Shown here one piece after another: positions 9,295 through 18,004 of a stretch of 42,751 nucleotides of DNA. Position 1 is the stretch's first letter. The number at the start of each line of letters is the position of its first letter. The stretch is taken from the NCBI GenBank assembly GCA_002457595.1, contig NTJR01000004.1:1-42751 (forward strand), read 5' to 3'. The translations under genes and the position numbers were made by a program. Source of the stretch: Marine Group II euryarchaeote MED-G36. GTDB taxonomy: Archaea; Thermoplasmatota; Poseidoniia; Poseidoniales; Thalassarchaeaceae. The notes under the pieces were generated by a model that did not search any database, had not been told where the DNA came from, and saw only the letters and a list, made by a program, of their open reading frames with translations.

Positions 9295-11459
9295 TGACTA
9301 CAAGGCCGAGCAGCGATACTGTGGCTGTACGTCCAGACCCCAGTCCCTGCCGGCCGCAGGACCTTGGAAAGTTCGAGGTCACTGCACGTGATGGAGCAGC
9401 ACGATTGGGTCTATTGTACACCAATCACGGAGTTCTAGCAACCCCAATGCTACTACCTGTGGTAAATCCGAATATTCGAACAATAGAACCGCGTGAAATG
9501 TGGGAGCGTTATCACGTAAATGGATTGATTACGAATTCATATGTTACATGGAAACATGAAAAGTTACGTGACCCAGCTCTCAAAGATGGAATCCATGCTC
9601 TATTGGATTATCCAGGAGTGATAGTTACCGATTCGGGTACCTTTCAGTCATATGTCTATGGAGATGTAGAAGTTGGCGTTGAAGAGATTGTTGAGTTTCA
9701 GAGAAATATTGGTGTTGATATAGGGACAATGCTCGATGTATTTGGCCGCCCGGATATGACTAGAGAAGAACTGGAGAATGCAGTTGTTGAAACCGCGGAT
9801 AGAGCCACCCCATCCCTGACAGTTGCAGGCGAGGAGTTACTACTCAATGGACCAATTCAAGGAGGTCTACATGAAGATTTGAGAGCCCATGCTGGCGACT
9901 TGATGGGTAGTATGGAAGGTGAGCATAGAGGTTTTGCAATTCACCCTATTGGAGGCATAGTTCCTCTAATGGAAAAACAGCGGTATCGAGAATTATTTCA
10001 GATTCTATTGGCGGCTCGTGCTACAATTCCTCCAAATCGACCAATCCATCTCTTTGGTTGTGGTCATCCCTTGCTATTTCCTTTGGCAATTGCCTTAGGG
10101 ACTGATTTGTTTGATTCAGCCGCCTATGCATTGTTTGCTCGCGACGATCGTTTGTTAACACCCGAGGGGACGGTAAAGCTGGGTGAACTTACTGAATGGC
10201 CTTGTCACTCAAGTGCTCTTTTTCATCACACTCCGAAAGAAGTTCGTGAGATGGAAAAGGAGGAGCGGTCTGTTCTTCTTTCTCATCATAATCTTGAGAT
10301 TACGCAGGTTGAACTTGCTAGATGCAGAGAGGCGATTAGAAATGGAACAATTTGGCGTTTAGCCGAACAAAGAAGTCATGCCTCCCCTCAACTAAGGGAG
10401 GCCTTTGAATGGGTAATAGAACAGTTGGTAGATCCTGATGAAGGACCCGTTGGCCAGAGTGCTTTGAGAATAATTTCCTCAACAAATCCCGTACGTGGTA
10501 CTGCGGAGCATTTCGGCAATGATATTGACTACCGTCCACATCTCCTCCACCTAAATGCAATGTTAGCCACAAGATGGCGTGCCCCTGGGTCATGGTGGGA
10601 TGACTCAGTGTCTTCTCCAGAGAGAGTTGTAATTTTGACTGGCGCGGCTCCTCCTTGGCGCAATTCCGCTCTCGGGACTGCGGTGGAGGCACTTCGTGAG
10701 GAACCTCGTTCTGTAATCCTAATTTCTACCCCCATTGGGCTTATTCCATTCACTCTCGAAGATGTCTCACCATGGTGTCATATTGATGGTTCAGACGATC
10801 TATGGAGGATGGTAATTTCTGAGAATGAAATTGATGCATGGCTTGATGACTTGAGCTTGTCCAATTTACCATTGGATATCCACGAATGCCTACCTGATCC
10901 AGATGAGATCGCTGGAGGCGATAAGCGTCAGATAATCCGTGATTGGATAGATCGTTGTACAGTTGTTGACAAACTCTCCTTATTCTGTGGAATTAATCCA
11001 AAATTATCCTGTGATTTAACTTCTAACATGAGTGCTCGAAGATCGAGAACCGACCGTATGGTTAACGTGAATTTTGATGATCAACATTGTTTGTCACCTA
11101 GGCTTCCTGATGGTGCTCTATCTTTGACTCTGAATGGAGCTAGAGCTCTCCACGAATTAAATCCAAATCCTCCTCGTAAATTCCAGTCTGAGATGGAATA
11201 TATCGAGGGAGATCATCTAGGTATTCCACGAGTACTTCTTCACGATGACGCAATACCTTTCGTTGGTCAAGGACGAAATGTCATACATGGATTTGTCTTA
11301 GGTGCAGATTCTCATCTAATAGTTGGTCAGCCTTGTTTAGTGGTAGATTCTGAGGGGAATTTAGTTGCACATGGAATAGCAAATGCTACCGCTGATGACA
11401 TGTCATTCTTCACAAAAGGAATTGCTGTAAAAGTTCGTGATGGTGCAATGAAGCAATGA
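9294..11459 (+). CDS. tgtA: Archaeosine-type tRNA-guanine transglycosylase with ArcS-like middle region and PUA domain
   Basis: This protein exchanges guanine-15 in the tRNA D-loop for preQ0, the first step of archaeosine formation. It has 721 residues, longer than the usual 490-590. The TGT barrel (about 25-370) keeps TDSGTFQ with nucleophile D113, YGDVEVGVEEIVEFQ and GTMLDVFGRPD. Two of the three zinc cysteines are missing: the family pattern PCSCPVC reads PCHSSAL at 303-309, leaving only C304 and the later H332. Around 445-520 the ILISTPIGLIPFTLEDV block resembles the DUF5591 module of archaeosine synthase ArcS, but the PCxxxKPY motif is not present. Residues about 640-715 are a PUA RNA-binding domain. 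The ATG lies in TGATG with the aconitase X stop, so translation is probably coupled. Confidence 0.88.
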   Translation: MTTRPSSDTVAVRPDPSPCRPQDLGKFEVTARDGAARLGLLYTNHGVLATPMLLPVVNPNIRTIEPREMWERYHVNGLITNSYVTWKHEKLRDPALKDGIHALLDYPGVIVTDSGTFQSYVYGDVEVGVEEIVEFQRNIGVDIGTMLDVFGRPDMTREELENAVVETADRATPSLTVAGEELLLNGPIQGGLHEDLRAHAGDLMGSMEGEHRGFAIHPIGGIVPLMEKQRYRELFQILLAARATIPPNRPIHLFGCGHPLLFPLAIALGTDLFDSAAYALFARDDRLLTPEGTVKLGELTEWPCHSSALFHHTPKEVREMEKEERSVLLSHHNLEITQVELARCREAIRNGTIWRLAEQRSHASPQLREAFEWVIEQLVDPDEGPVGQSALRIISSTNPVRGTAEHFGNDIDYRPHLLHLNAMLATRWRAPGSWWDDSVSSPERVVILTGAAPPWRNSALGTAVEALREEPRSVILISTPIGLIPFTLEDVSPWCHIDGSDDLWRMVISENEIDAWLDDLSLSNLPLDIHECLPDPDEIAGGDKRQIIRDWIDRCTVVDKLSLFCGINPKLSCDLTSNMSARRSRTDRMVNVNFDDQHCLSPRLPDGALSLTLNGARALHELNPNPPRKFQSEMEYIEGDHLGIPRVLLHDDAIPFVGQGRNVIHGFVLGADSHLIVGQPCLVVDSEGNLVAHGIANATADDMSFFTKGIAVKVRDGAMKQ

Positions 11460-11491
11460 TGCAACTCAATCTCTGTCGGGGATTGTTTCAA

Positions 11492-11535
11492 GTGGTTTCT
11501 GTTACCACATAGATTCGACTCCCTTAGGGGAGTCG
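11492..11535 (+). promoter_or_regulatory. Two tandem hairpins upstream of the ABC operon
   Basis: The 95-base gap between the TGT gene and the first ABC ATPase contains two inverted repeats. The first pairs GTGGT (11492-11496) with ACCAC (11504-11508) around a 7-base loop. The second pairs CGACTCCC (11516-11523) with GGGAGTCG (11528-11535), 8 base pairs around the loop TTAG. A GGAGGGTG ribosome binding site follows at 11542-11549. The stronger stem could end the upstream transcript or act in the leader of the ABC operon. A T-run follows only after the ribosome binding site, so a simple terminator is not clear. Confidence 0.4.
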
Positions 11536-11541
11536 GTTAAC

Positions 11542-11549
11542 GGAGGGTG
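11542..11549 (+). promoter_or_regulatory. Strong Shine-Dalgarno site that fixes a TTG start
   Basis: GGAGGGTG is followed by a short T-run and the TTG at 11555-11557. There is no in-frame ATG nearby, so the site supports TTG as the initiation codon of the first ABC ATPase. Confidence 0.65.
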
Positions 11550-11554
11550 TTTTT

Positions 11555-12541
11555 TTGAGCGAAGACTTAATCATTCAAACACAGAATCTGCGCAAATTGT
11601 ATGGTCCTCATCTTGCCCTAGATGATGCTAATTTATCCTTATCGAGAGGGGCAATTGGAGTACTTGGGCCAAACGGTGCTGGAAAATCTACTCTGTTCAA
11701 GTGTTTACTCGGACTGATTACAACAACCTCTGGTAATGGAACGGTTCTAGGATTTGATATCCGTACTCAAGGAGATTTGATTCGTTCACGGATTGGTTAC
11801 ATGCCTGAATATGATTCCCTTGACCCAAGTCTAAACGCTATTGATCAAGTTCGTTATTCGGGAGAATTGTTGGGGATGAATCCTGCACAGGCTATGCAGA
11901 GAGCCCATGAGGTTCTCGAGTATGTTGGTCTTCGCGATCAAAGGTATCGAAAAATCGAATCATTTAGTACTGGGATGAAGCAGGCAACAAAGCTTGCTTG
12001 TGCACTGGTTCATGACCCTGAAATTCTAATTTGTGACGAACCAACTAATGGGTTAGATCAGCGTTCACGAAAATTCATGCTAGAAACTCTGAAACGTACA
12101 GTAGATGATGGAGGTGGTACTGTTCTGATGTCCAGTCATGTGATGGATGATGTCCAAGAAGTATGTGACAGAATTGTCATGATGCATAAAGGGAAAATTG
12201 TGGTTCAACGTTCCATAGAAGATTTAGCCCGCCAGATAGATCGTGAAATCGAGGTGGTAATTTGGGGTGGTGCAAGTACGATGGAAAATGCTCTCAAAGA
12301 GTCCGGCTTGAGCGTACGCCGTCTAGGTCGAGTGATGAGAGTAACAATTGAAGATGAGAACACTATCGGATTGGTTATTGAAACTGCTGCAAAAGTCGGT
12401 GTGCAGGTTAGAGAACTTCGTGAATATGAACCTGATCTTGAAGATATATTCCTTCTCATTATGGAGAGATTAGGCTCTCACGTAAAGGGCACTGCAGATT
12501 TGATGACAGAGGCTCACACAGGAGGTGAAAGAATTGTCTGA
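11555..12541 (+). CDS. ABC transporter ATP-binding protein (first of two)
   Basis: A 328-residue ABC-2 type ATPase on the cytoplasmic face of the membrane. Walker A is GPNGAGKST at 38-46, the signature is FSTGMKQ, Walker B is ILICDEPTNGLD, and the switch histidine is in SSHVMDD. The last 90 or so residues form the C-terminal extension common in the CcmA/NatA-like group. Its partner is the permease that follows, with which it overlaps by 8 bases when the TTG start at 12534 is used. The substrate cannot be assigned. Start is TTG at 11555, supported by GGAGGGTG just upstream. This is the first gene of a five-gene run to 17358. Confidence 0.9.
   Translation: MSEDLIIQTQNLRKLYGPHLALDDANLSLSRGAIGVLGPNGAGKSTLFKCLLGLITTTSGNGTVLGFDIRTQGDLIRSRIGYMPEYDSLDPSLNAIDQVRYSGELLGMNPAQAMQRAHEVLEYVGLRDQRYRKIESFSTGMKQATKLACALVHDPEILICDEPTNGLDQRSRKFMLETLKRTVDDGGGTVLMSSHVMDDVQEVCDRIVMMHKGKIVVQRSIEDLARQIDREIEVVIWGGASTMENALKESGLSVRRLGRVMRVTIEDENTIGLVIETAAKVGVQVRELREYEPDLEDIFLLIMERLGSHVKGTADLMTEAHTGGERIV
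12521..12528 (+). promoter_or_regulatory. Shine-Dalgarno site inside the upstream gene, selecting TTG at 12534
   Basis: GGAGGTGA lies within the last codons of the first ATPase. It is 5 bases before TTG (12534-12536). A GTG at 12525 is also in frame but lies inside this site, so TTG is the better start for the permease. Confidence 0.65.
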
Positions 12542-13541
12542 AGATCTTGCTCTAGCTAATGGTCAAACTAGGATGGAAGTCGCCTATGGGGCAGGTGACG
12601 GAGATGATGATGCTCAGGCTGTCGTCGCTCAACGAGCAAGTCTTGGAGTAGTCTTCGAACAGGTGTATCGTCCTTGGAATGGAACTCTAGGTCCACGATG
12701 GGTACGTAATTATGCGATTTTTCGACACCACGTATATGGATTATTTTCATCAAAAGGACATAGATACTACAATCCTTTTGTTCGTCTAACTATTCTGGTA
12801 ATTCTACTATCATCTCTAACGCCAATTGCTATGATTTTCTTATCTTCAACACTCCCTGGTGATGCCTCCGATTGGTTGACTAGGATGTGGGGGATTAACA
12901 GATACAATTTGTGGGGTCAAGTACTAGGGTACTATCCGAGAAACCTCTGTATGTGGCCTCTTCTAACTGCTCTTGTTGTAGGGGGAATGATTTCTGATGA
13001 TAGGAAAAATGGAACTAGTGCTATCTACTTTTCACGGCCAGTAACGAGAACCGATTATACAATTATGAAATTCTTGAGTGCAGCCTTTGTTCTTACCTTC
13101 GTTATCGTATTCTCCTATGTATTGTATTATTCCACCTCTATCGTCTTTAGAGGTGAGGGCTGGGCGTTTTTGATTGATACTTTACCTATGTTCTTAGGAG
13201 GATTAATTGCTGGCCTTTTACTTGTATTCACATATACATCAATTGGAATGGCTCTTTCTAGCATTAGTCAGAGTCGCTTCTTTGCAGCTGTGGCCTTCTT
13301 AGCAATAATTTTCGGCACTAAACTCACTGCATTATTAGTTGAATTAGTTTTTCAAACATCAATAATTTACATCCTTAGTCCTTATGACGCACTTGCCCAT
13401 ATAGGGCAATGGCTAGTTGGAATTCCTCCAAATTATGAGCATTCTCTTGCCTTTTCTATTGTTTCGGTTTTGGTCTATAATGCGGCATCAATTGCAGTTC
13501 TAGTCAATAGAGTTAGTAGTTTGGAGGTGACTAGAGAATGA
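12534..13541 (+). CDS. ABC-2 type transporter permease (first of two)
   Basis: A 335-residue membrane protein. After a soluble acidic N-terminus of about 55 residues come roughly six membrane segments, near residues 85-103, 139-155, 180-200, 215-237, 248-270 and 305-325. The block ISDDRKNGTSAIYFSRPVTR between segments two and three is characteristic of ABC-2 permeases, in which a charged cytoplasmic stretch precedes a GT-x-x-x-x-x-S-x-P-x-x-R motif. It pairs with the ATPase encoded just upstream. Start is TTG at 12534, chosen from the GGAGGTGA at 12521. Its stop overlaps the ATG of the next ATPase (ATGA). The substrate is not predictable. Confidence 0.86.
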   Translation: MSEDLALANGQTRMEVAYGAGDGDDDAQAVVAQRASLGVVFEQVYRPWNGTLGPRWVRNYAIFRHHVYGLFSSKGHRYYNPFVRLTILVILLSSLTPIAMIFLSSTLPGDASDWLTRMWGINRYNLWGQVLGYYPRNLCMWPLLTALVVGGMISDDRKNGTSAIYFSRPVTRTDYTIMKFLSAAFVLTFVIVFSYVLYYSTSIVFRGEGWAFLIDTLPMFLGGLIAGLLLVFTYTSIGMALSSISQSRFFAAVAFLAIIFGTKLTALLVELVFQTSIIYILSPYDALAHIGQWLVGIPPNYEHSLAFSIVSVLVYNAASIAVLVNRVSSLEVTRE

Positions 13542-14479
13542 CTTCAAAAAGTACTCCTACTGTTGTAATTGATCATTGTTCCAAGTGGTACGGGAATGTA
13601 ATAGGTATCAACGATGTTTCATTAGCAATAGATGGAGGTGTTACTGGAATATTAGGGCCGAATGGTGCAGGAAAATCAACTCTATTCAAACTTCTAATGG
13701 GCAGACTAAAACCAAGTGGTGGTTCTGTCAGATTATTCGGAATTGATCCTTGGGAAAGCACATCACCTTATCGACGAGTCGGGTATGTATCGGAAACTGA
13801 AAAATTGTATGATTGGATGACTGGCCATGATTTCGTCTCAACCCTAGCGCGTTTGCATGGAATGACTAGAGAAGAAGCAAGTGCTAGAGCAGAACATGTT
13901 CTGGAATTCGTCGGATTGTCTGATGTCCAACATAAGGAGATTGGAAAATACAGCAAGGGAATGAGACAGCGAATCAAGATTGCTCACGCTTTAGTTCATG
14001 ATCCTGATTTGATTATTCTCGATGAACCTCTTCATGGTTGTGATCCAATCGCTCGAACAAGTATTATGAGCGTGATAAGAGATTTAGGTGCACAAGGTAA
14101 AACGGTTCTAGTTTCAAGCCATATCCTAGATGAAATCGAGAGAATAACTGAACAAATTGTGATTCTGCATAATGGTCGACTTCTAGCGTTGGGTAATCTA
14201 CATGCAATTCGTGATTTACTCGATAAACATCCACATAGAATTCTAATCAAGACTGAGAAACCAAGAGAATTAGCATCATCATTCATCATCGAGGATCCTG
14301 TATATGGAGTGCGTTTTTCGGGAGAGGGTGCTCTTGAAATCCTAACAAATGACTTATCAGCTGCACATTCTATACTTCCTCGTGTAATTGTCAATTCAGG
14401 AGTTAAAATAAATTCTATTGAAAATCCGGATGACAACTTAGAGTCTCTGCTAAAGTATCTCGTCGGAGGTGATAACTGA
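13538..14479 (+). CDS. ABC transporter ATP-binding protein (second of two)
   Basis: A 313-residue ABC-2 type ATPase, a paralogue of the one at 11555. Walker A is GPNGAGKST, the signature is YSKGMRQR and the switch histidine is in SSHILDE. Walker B and D-loop read LIILDEPLHGCDP, where the usual wording is EPTNGLDP; the catalytic glutamate is retained, so ATP hydrolysis should be intact. Start is ATG at 13538, with GGAGGTGA at 13523-13530 inside the upstream gene and ATGA overlap. Its TGA overlaps the ATG of the second permease. Tight coupling suggests that the four ABC products form one system or two related exporters made together. Confidence 0.9.
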   Translation: MTSKSTPTVVIDHCSKWYGNVIGINDVSLAIDGGVTGILGPNGAGKSTLFKLLMGRLKPSGGSVRLFGIDPWESTSPYRRVGYVSETEKLYDWMTGHDFVSTLARLHGMTREEASARAEHVLEFVGLSDVQHKEIGKYSKGMRQRIKIAHALVHDPDLIILDEPLHGCDPIARTSIMSVIRDLGAQGKTVLVSSHILDEIERITEQIVILHNGRLLALGNLHAIRDLLDKHPHRILIKTEKPRELASSFIIEDPVYGVRFSGEGALEILTNDLSAAHSILPRVIVNSGVKINSIENPDDNLESLLKYLVGGDN

Positions 14480-16134
14480 TGGATAAACAAGGTAGAGGGT
14501 TGTCAGAAACCGTATGGACGCGTCTTGATAGGAAAGCCGGTGCAATAACTGAGTTAACAGTCCGTCAATTGCGACACCGTATGTCAACATGGGTAGTTCT
14601 AGGTGTTGGAACTTTACTTATCCTAATGTTATTGGCATTCTATGTAGATGCTGTTCGAGATGGATTTGAACCTATTGATAATGATGGCGATTCTGAAGAT
14701 TGGGACGGAGATGGTTATCCTCTTGGTCAAGAAAGGAAATATGGTACTGATGATTGGGATCCAATGCAATATCCCGGTTCTGGATATTATGTCAGAGATG
14801 GTGAGGTTCACTGGAGCGACCAAAATAGAACACATTCTGGAAATCAAACTTGGATTGATGCTACTGGTATTTTTTCCCCTATTTGGATAGATGAAGATTT
14901 CCAATACAATCGGTGGGACGATGTTGATTTTTCTGATTTAGATGACTGTACACAGAATGGAGAATTTGGAGTTGATTGGTGGATATCATGGGGTGATGCT
15001 TGTCAGCAAAGCAATGGGGATATCGCGTTGATGAGTGTGAATTTCCGAGGAGAGGGCACTCTGAGAGTTTTGGAAGAGTATTATTCTGAATGGGGTCATT
15101 TTACAGATCAATATTACGTTGAACCTGAGCCTGCTTCAAACTATATTGATGAGGACGACATTGACTGGGATGGAAATATCTTATCTTCTTCACAAGGATT
15201 TGATGATGATGGCGATTGTCTAAGAGTGGATTGGATCGAATTAGATTTCTGGTTTGAGGAAGATGATTCCAATAGAAATGGAATTCCTTGTGATGTTGTT
15301 TGGATTATTGGCTCTGATGGAGAAACCATAATTGATATCAGAGCAGATGAAAATGTAGATGAAGATCCTGATGATGAAAAGCTCTCTGGAGAATCTATAC
15401 ATCGTGTTTTCATTATTGCAGTTGGAAAGATTGCTTTTATCATGATTCTCTCAATCTTCCTTCCTCTGTTTTTGGCTCTAGGTTTAGTTAGAGATGAAAC
15501 CGAAAATGGAACCTTACATTATCTTCTTTCTAAACCAATACATAGAGGTGAATTCATTGTTTACAGAATTCTTGGATATCTTCTAATAGCCGGCAGTTTC
15601 GTATTATTAATGTCATTTCTGATGGGTATTTTTACTTCATTATTAGGTCCTGGAGATTCAATAATTAGATTCAGAGATATTCTGATATGGTTAGCCATTG
15701 GATTAACTACCGTTCTCGCTCTTACTGCATATGGTGCGGTTTTCAATACTCTTGGTCTAGTTTCACCTAAATATGGTGTGTATATTGCACTAATTATTGG
15801 AGTCTGGGAATTCATGATGGCTGTATTAACCTTAATCGGAGGTGGTTCAACTACAATTCAATATGCGTCATCTCTCTCAATATCTCATTGGTCTCTACAA
15901 CTTGTTGACTCTCTTGTTCTAATTATATGGCCAGATACATTGACCATGCACTTAATGGCTGAAGCATTTAATCTAGACACCGGTTTGGATGTTATCTGGA
16001 GCCCTCCAGCACATACATTGGAAACGGGGAACCCTTATGTTTCGGCAATAATTTCAGTAGTGATTCTTTCTCTAATCACCACATTGATGATTTTCCTGGC
16101 TCAATCAGTTTTCAAGCGTCGAGAGATTATGTGA
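14479..16134 (+). CDS. ABC-2 type permease with large acidic calcium-loop ectodomain (second of two)
   Basis: A 551-residue membrane protein. One membrane segment (about 37-55) is followed by an extracytoplasmic domain of about 255 residues, then about five further segments from residue 320 on. The ectodomain begins with Asp-rich loops (DNDGDSEDWDGDGYP at 67-81, then KYGTDDWDP), very like thrombospondin type 3 calcium-binding repeats, and has three cysteine-bearing stretches. The membrane part contains RDETENGTLHYLLSKPIHR, the ABC-2 permease signature. GGAGGTGAT at 14465-14473 precedes the ATG, which overlaps the preceding TGA by one base. A permease with so large an ectodomain may act on surface or exported substrates rather than small solutes; that is inference. 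Confidence 0.86.
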   Translation: MDKQGRGLSETVWTRLDRKAGAITELTVRQLRHRMSTWVVLGVGTLLILMLLAFYVDAVRDGFEPIDNDGDSEDWDGDGYPLGQERKYGTDDWDPMQYPGSGYYVRDGEVHWSDQNRTHSGNQTWIDATGIFSPIWIDEDFQYNRWDDVDFSDLDDCTQNGEFGVDWWISWGDACQQSNGDIALMSVNFRGEGTLRVLEEYYSEWGHFTDQYYVEPEPASNYIDEDDIDWDGNILSSSQGFDDDGDCLRVDWIELDFWFEEDDSNRNGIPCDVVWIIGSDGETIIDIRADENVDEDPDDEKLSGESIHRVFIIAVGKIAFIMILSIFLPLFLALGLVRDETENGTLHYLLSKPIHRGEFIVYRILGYLLIAGSFVLLMSFLMGIFTSLLGPGDSIIRFRDILIWLAIGLTTVLALTAYGAVFNTLGLVSPKYGVYIALIIGVWEFMMAVLTLIGGGSTTIQYASSLSISHWSLQLVDSLVLIIWPDTLTMHLMAEAFNLDTGLDVIWSPPAHTLETGNPYVSAIISVVILSLITTLMIFLAQSVFKRREIM

Positions 16135-16152
16135 ATTTATCGAGGGTGAAGA

Positions 16153-17358
16153 ATGCAGAAATTTGGCGGAGATTTGCGGAATTTCTGGCGTTTTGATCTA
16201 ATGCCTCCTTTATCCCGTTTATCTTGGTACTGGTGGTGGGTACTTGTTCTGCTTCCTGATCCTAAAAACCCAGGTCGCTCTAAACAATTGATGGTTTTGT
16301 GGTCTTCCAAAGAGACTCCTGCTATACGAGTAAGCGGACATTGGTGGATTCCTAAAGGAAGAATGAATGTAGACAAAGATCGTGGGAATCTAATGCAGGG
16401 AATGGTTTGTGGATGGTGGTATGACGGTGAGAAAATGTACGAACCACTAATTATGAAGGAATGTAGGATGATTTCAATTGACGACAAGCATCCTCTTTGG
16501 CCTTCTGAATCAGTCGGTGAAGGCCAAGGAGGTGGTGCCATAGTCCCGTTGTCAAGTGAGGACTTATCATTCGGTCTTCGTCCCGGAAATGATTCGTTTT
16601 GGCTAAACTTATCTAGTGATCCAGAAATGATAGTTGAGGGTGCTCCCAAAGAATTCAAGCTTGAGATGACTCCTTGGTGGGAAGGACCGAGTTCTGCCAC
16701 ATACAAGAATAATGTATTTGGTCTAAATATGGGTTATGATATTCTCAGAGTACATGGAACTAAAGCGGTACTGGAATTTGATGGCGAATCCTTTGAGGGT
16801 TCAGCTTACATTCAGAAGGTTGGGGTTCAAGCACCTAGCTTCCCTTGGTTTTGGGGTATGCTACATTTTGATGATGGTTCATACATAGACTGGTTTATGC
16901 CTCATATTTCTCCTTCATTTACGATGAAGGATGATACACCTTGGTCATTACGTGATTTCTTCCGCTTGTCAAATGCGGGCTCTACTTCAGGTAGTGGAGG
17001 ACTTTTCCATGATCGGAAGAGGGGGCGTACCGAGAGCTTCAAACGCTGTGAAGTAGAACTAGAGAAGCAAGATGGAGATGACGCACTGCGTGATGAAAGA
17101 GGCAATATCCTCCCTCGATTTAAAGTCAAAGTTTGGAATGGTCGAACACAGATTTCTATTCATGTCCGAGCTACTAATCGTGCTAGATGGACTTTTGATC
17201 AACCTACTCGTGCTGGTTTTGTCAGTCATCTAACCTACAACGAATATCCTCTAGAAGTTGAAAAAATAGCAATTCTTGACGAACATGGTCTGCGAACTAA
17301 AGATGATTACGAGTGGATGAGAGGTAATGCCGAACACGCTTGGGGAATTCTAAATTGA
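16153..17358 (+). CDS. Conserved hypothetical protein, possibly lipocalin-like (CrtC/AttH type)
   Basis: A 401-residue protein, tryptophan-rich (WYWWWV near residue 25; PFPWFWG-like run near 235). It has no signal peptide and only one weak hydrophobic stretch near the N-terminus. Alternating short beta-like segments, together with the block AYIQKVGVQAPSFPWFWG and HFDDGSYIDWFMPH, recall the double-lipocalin fold of the AttH/hydroxyneurosporene synthase/tocopherol cyclase group. I can only suggest this; no catalytic residues are evident. Start is ATG at 16153 with GAGGGTGA at 16142-16149. It lies 18 bases after the second ABC permease on the same strand, so it may belong to that operon and help with a lipophilic substrate. 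Confidence 0.6.
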   Translation: MQKFGGDLRNFWRFDLMPPLSRLSWYWWWVLVLLPDPKNPGRSKQLMVLWSSKETPAIRVSGHWWIPKGRMNVDKDRGNLMQGMVCGWWYDGEKMYEPLIMKECRMISIDDKHPLWPSESVGEGQGGGAIVPLSSEDLSFGLRPGNDSFWLNLSSDPEMIVEGAPKEFKLEMTPWWEGPSSATYKNNVFGLNMGYDILRVHGTKAVLEFDGESFEGSAYIQKVGVQAPSFPWFWGMLHFDDGSYIDWFMPHISPSFTMKDDTPWSLRDFFRLSNAGSTSGSGGLFHDRKRGRTESFKRCEVELEKQDGDDALRDERGNILPRFKVKVWNGRTQISIHVRATNRARWTFDQPTRAGFVSHLTYNEYPLEVEKIAILDEHGLRTKDDYEWMRGNAEHAWGILN

Positions 17359-17442
17359 AGCCGAATATTGAGATTAAACACGGGTGATTGGGCCGCACCG
17401 TTCATAACTAACTTCTACCGAGCAGTTACCCGAGGAATCACA

Positions 17443-17991
17443 ATGAGTCAAGAGGATGTAATTACTGAGGCCGCTCAACTAATCACTGTTGGTGATTATA
17501 TGGGCGCTATGAACGTATTTGATCAATACATTGCAGCAAATCGAGACGACCCCGCTGGATATCATGGTTGGGCGGAAGCAGCTCTATTCGATATTCAAGA
17601 GAATGGTAATCTAGACGATAAGGGGAATGACCGAATAAATGAGGGACAGATTGCAGCATATTTCCGTAAAGCAGCAGGCTTAGCACCTGATAATGCGGAT
17701 TATAATGCAGCATACGCCAATGCTCTGGTTGAGTTTGATAGAATTCCAATGGCCGTTCGCCAACTACACAAATTGGTTGAAATTGGTAAGGCATCTGATG
17801 AAGTAGATGTTTCATTCCATTTGTATGAAGCGGCGCGTGGACTTATTGATGCCATTGATTTGAAGACAAACTTCGACCGCAGTACTCCTATTGCTCAAGA
17901 ATACATCAAGGAGGCTGTTACTTTTGCTCTTCTTGGACTTGGATTCAGTTCAGTCGAAGAGGCATTAGAGTGCCTCGGTTTCGAAGAATGA
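17443..17991 (+). CDS. Small helical (TPR-like) protein of unknown function
   Basis: A 182-residue, acidic, probably cytoplasmic protein with no signal or membrane segment. The pattern of paired helices with Ala, Gly and Tyr at repeat-like spacing (GDYMGAMNVFDQYIAANRDD, then AAYFRKAAGLAPDNADYNAA) resembles tetratricopeptide repeats; two to three repeats could be present. Such proteins normally mediate protein contacts. I chose the ATG at 17443 (MSQEDVIT) over an upstream in-frame start at 17368, whose 25 extra residues do not look like part of the fold. truA begins 13 bases after its stop. I know of no specific function. Confidence 0.62.
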   Translation: MSQEDVITEAAQLITVGDYMGAMNVFDQYIAANRDDPAGYHGWAEAALFDIQENGNLDDKGNDRINEGQIAAYFRKAAGLAPDNADYNAAYANALVEFDRIPMAVRQLHKLVEIGKASDEVDVSFHLYEAARGLIDAIDLKTNFDRSTPIAQEYIKEAVTFALLGLGFSSVEEALECLGFEE

Positions 17992-18004
17992 GTGAGGGAT
18001 CGAA

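Noticed and set aside
10336-10692. Minus-strand open frame of 118 codons
   Set aside because: It is a shadow frame inside the TGT gene with no ribosome binding site or motif.
16137-16706. Minus-strand open frame of 189 codons
   Set aside because: It is antisense to the protein at 16153, which has a good ribosome binding site and operon position.
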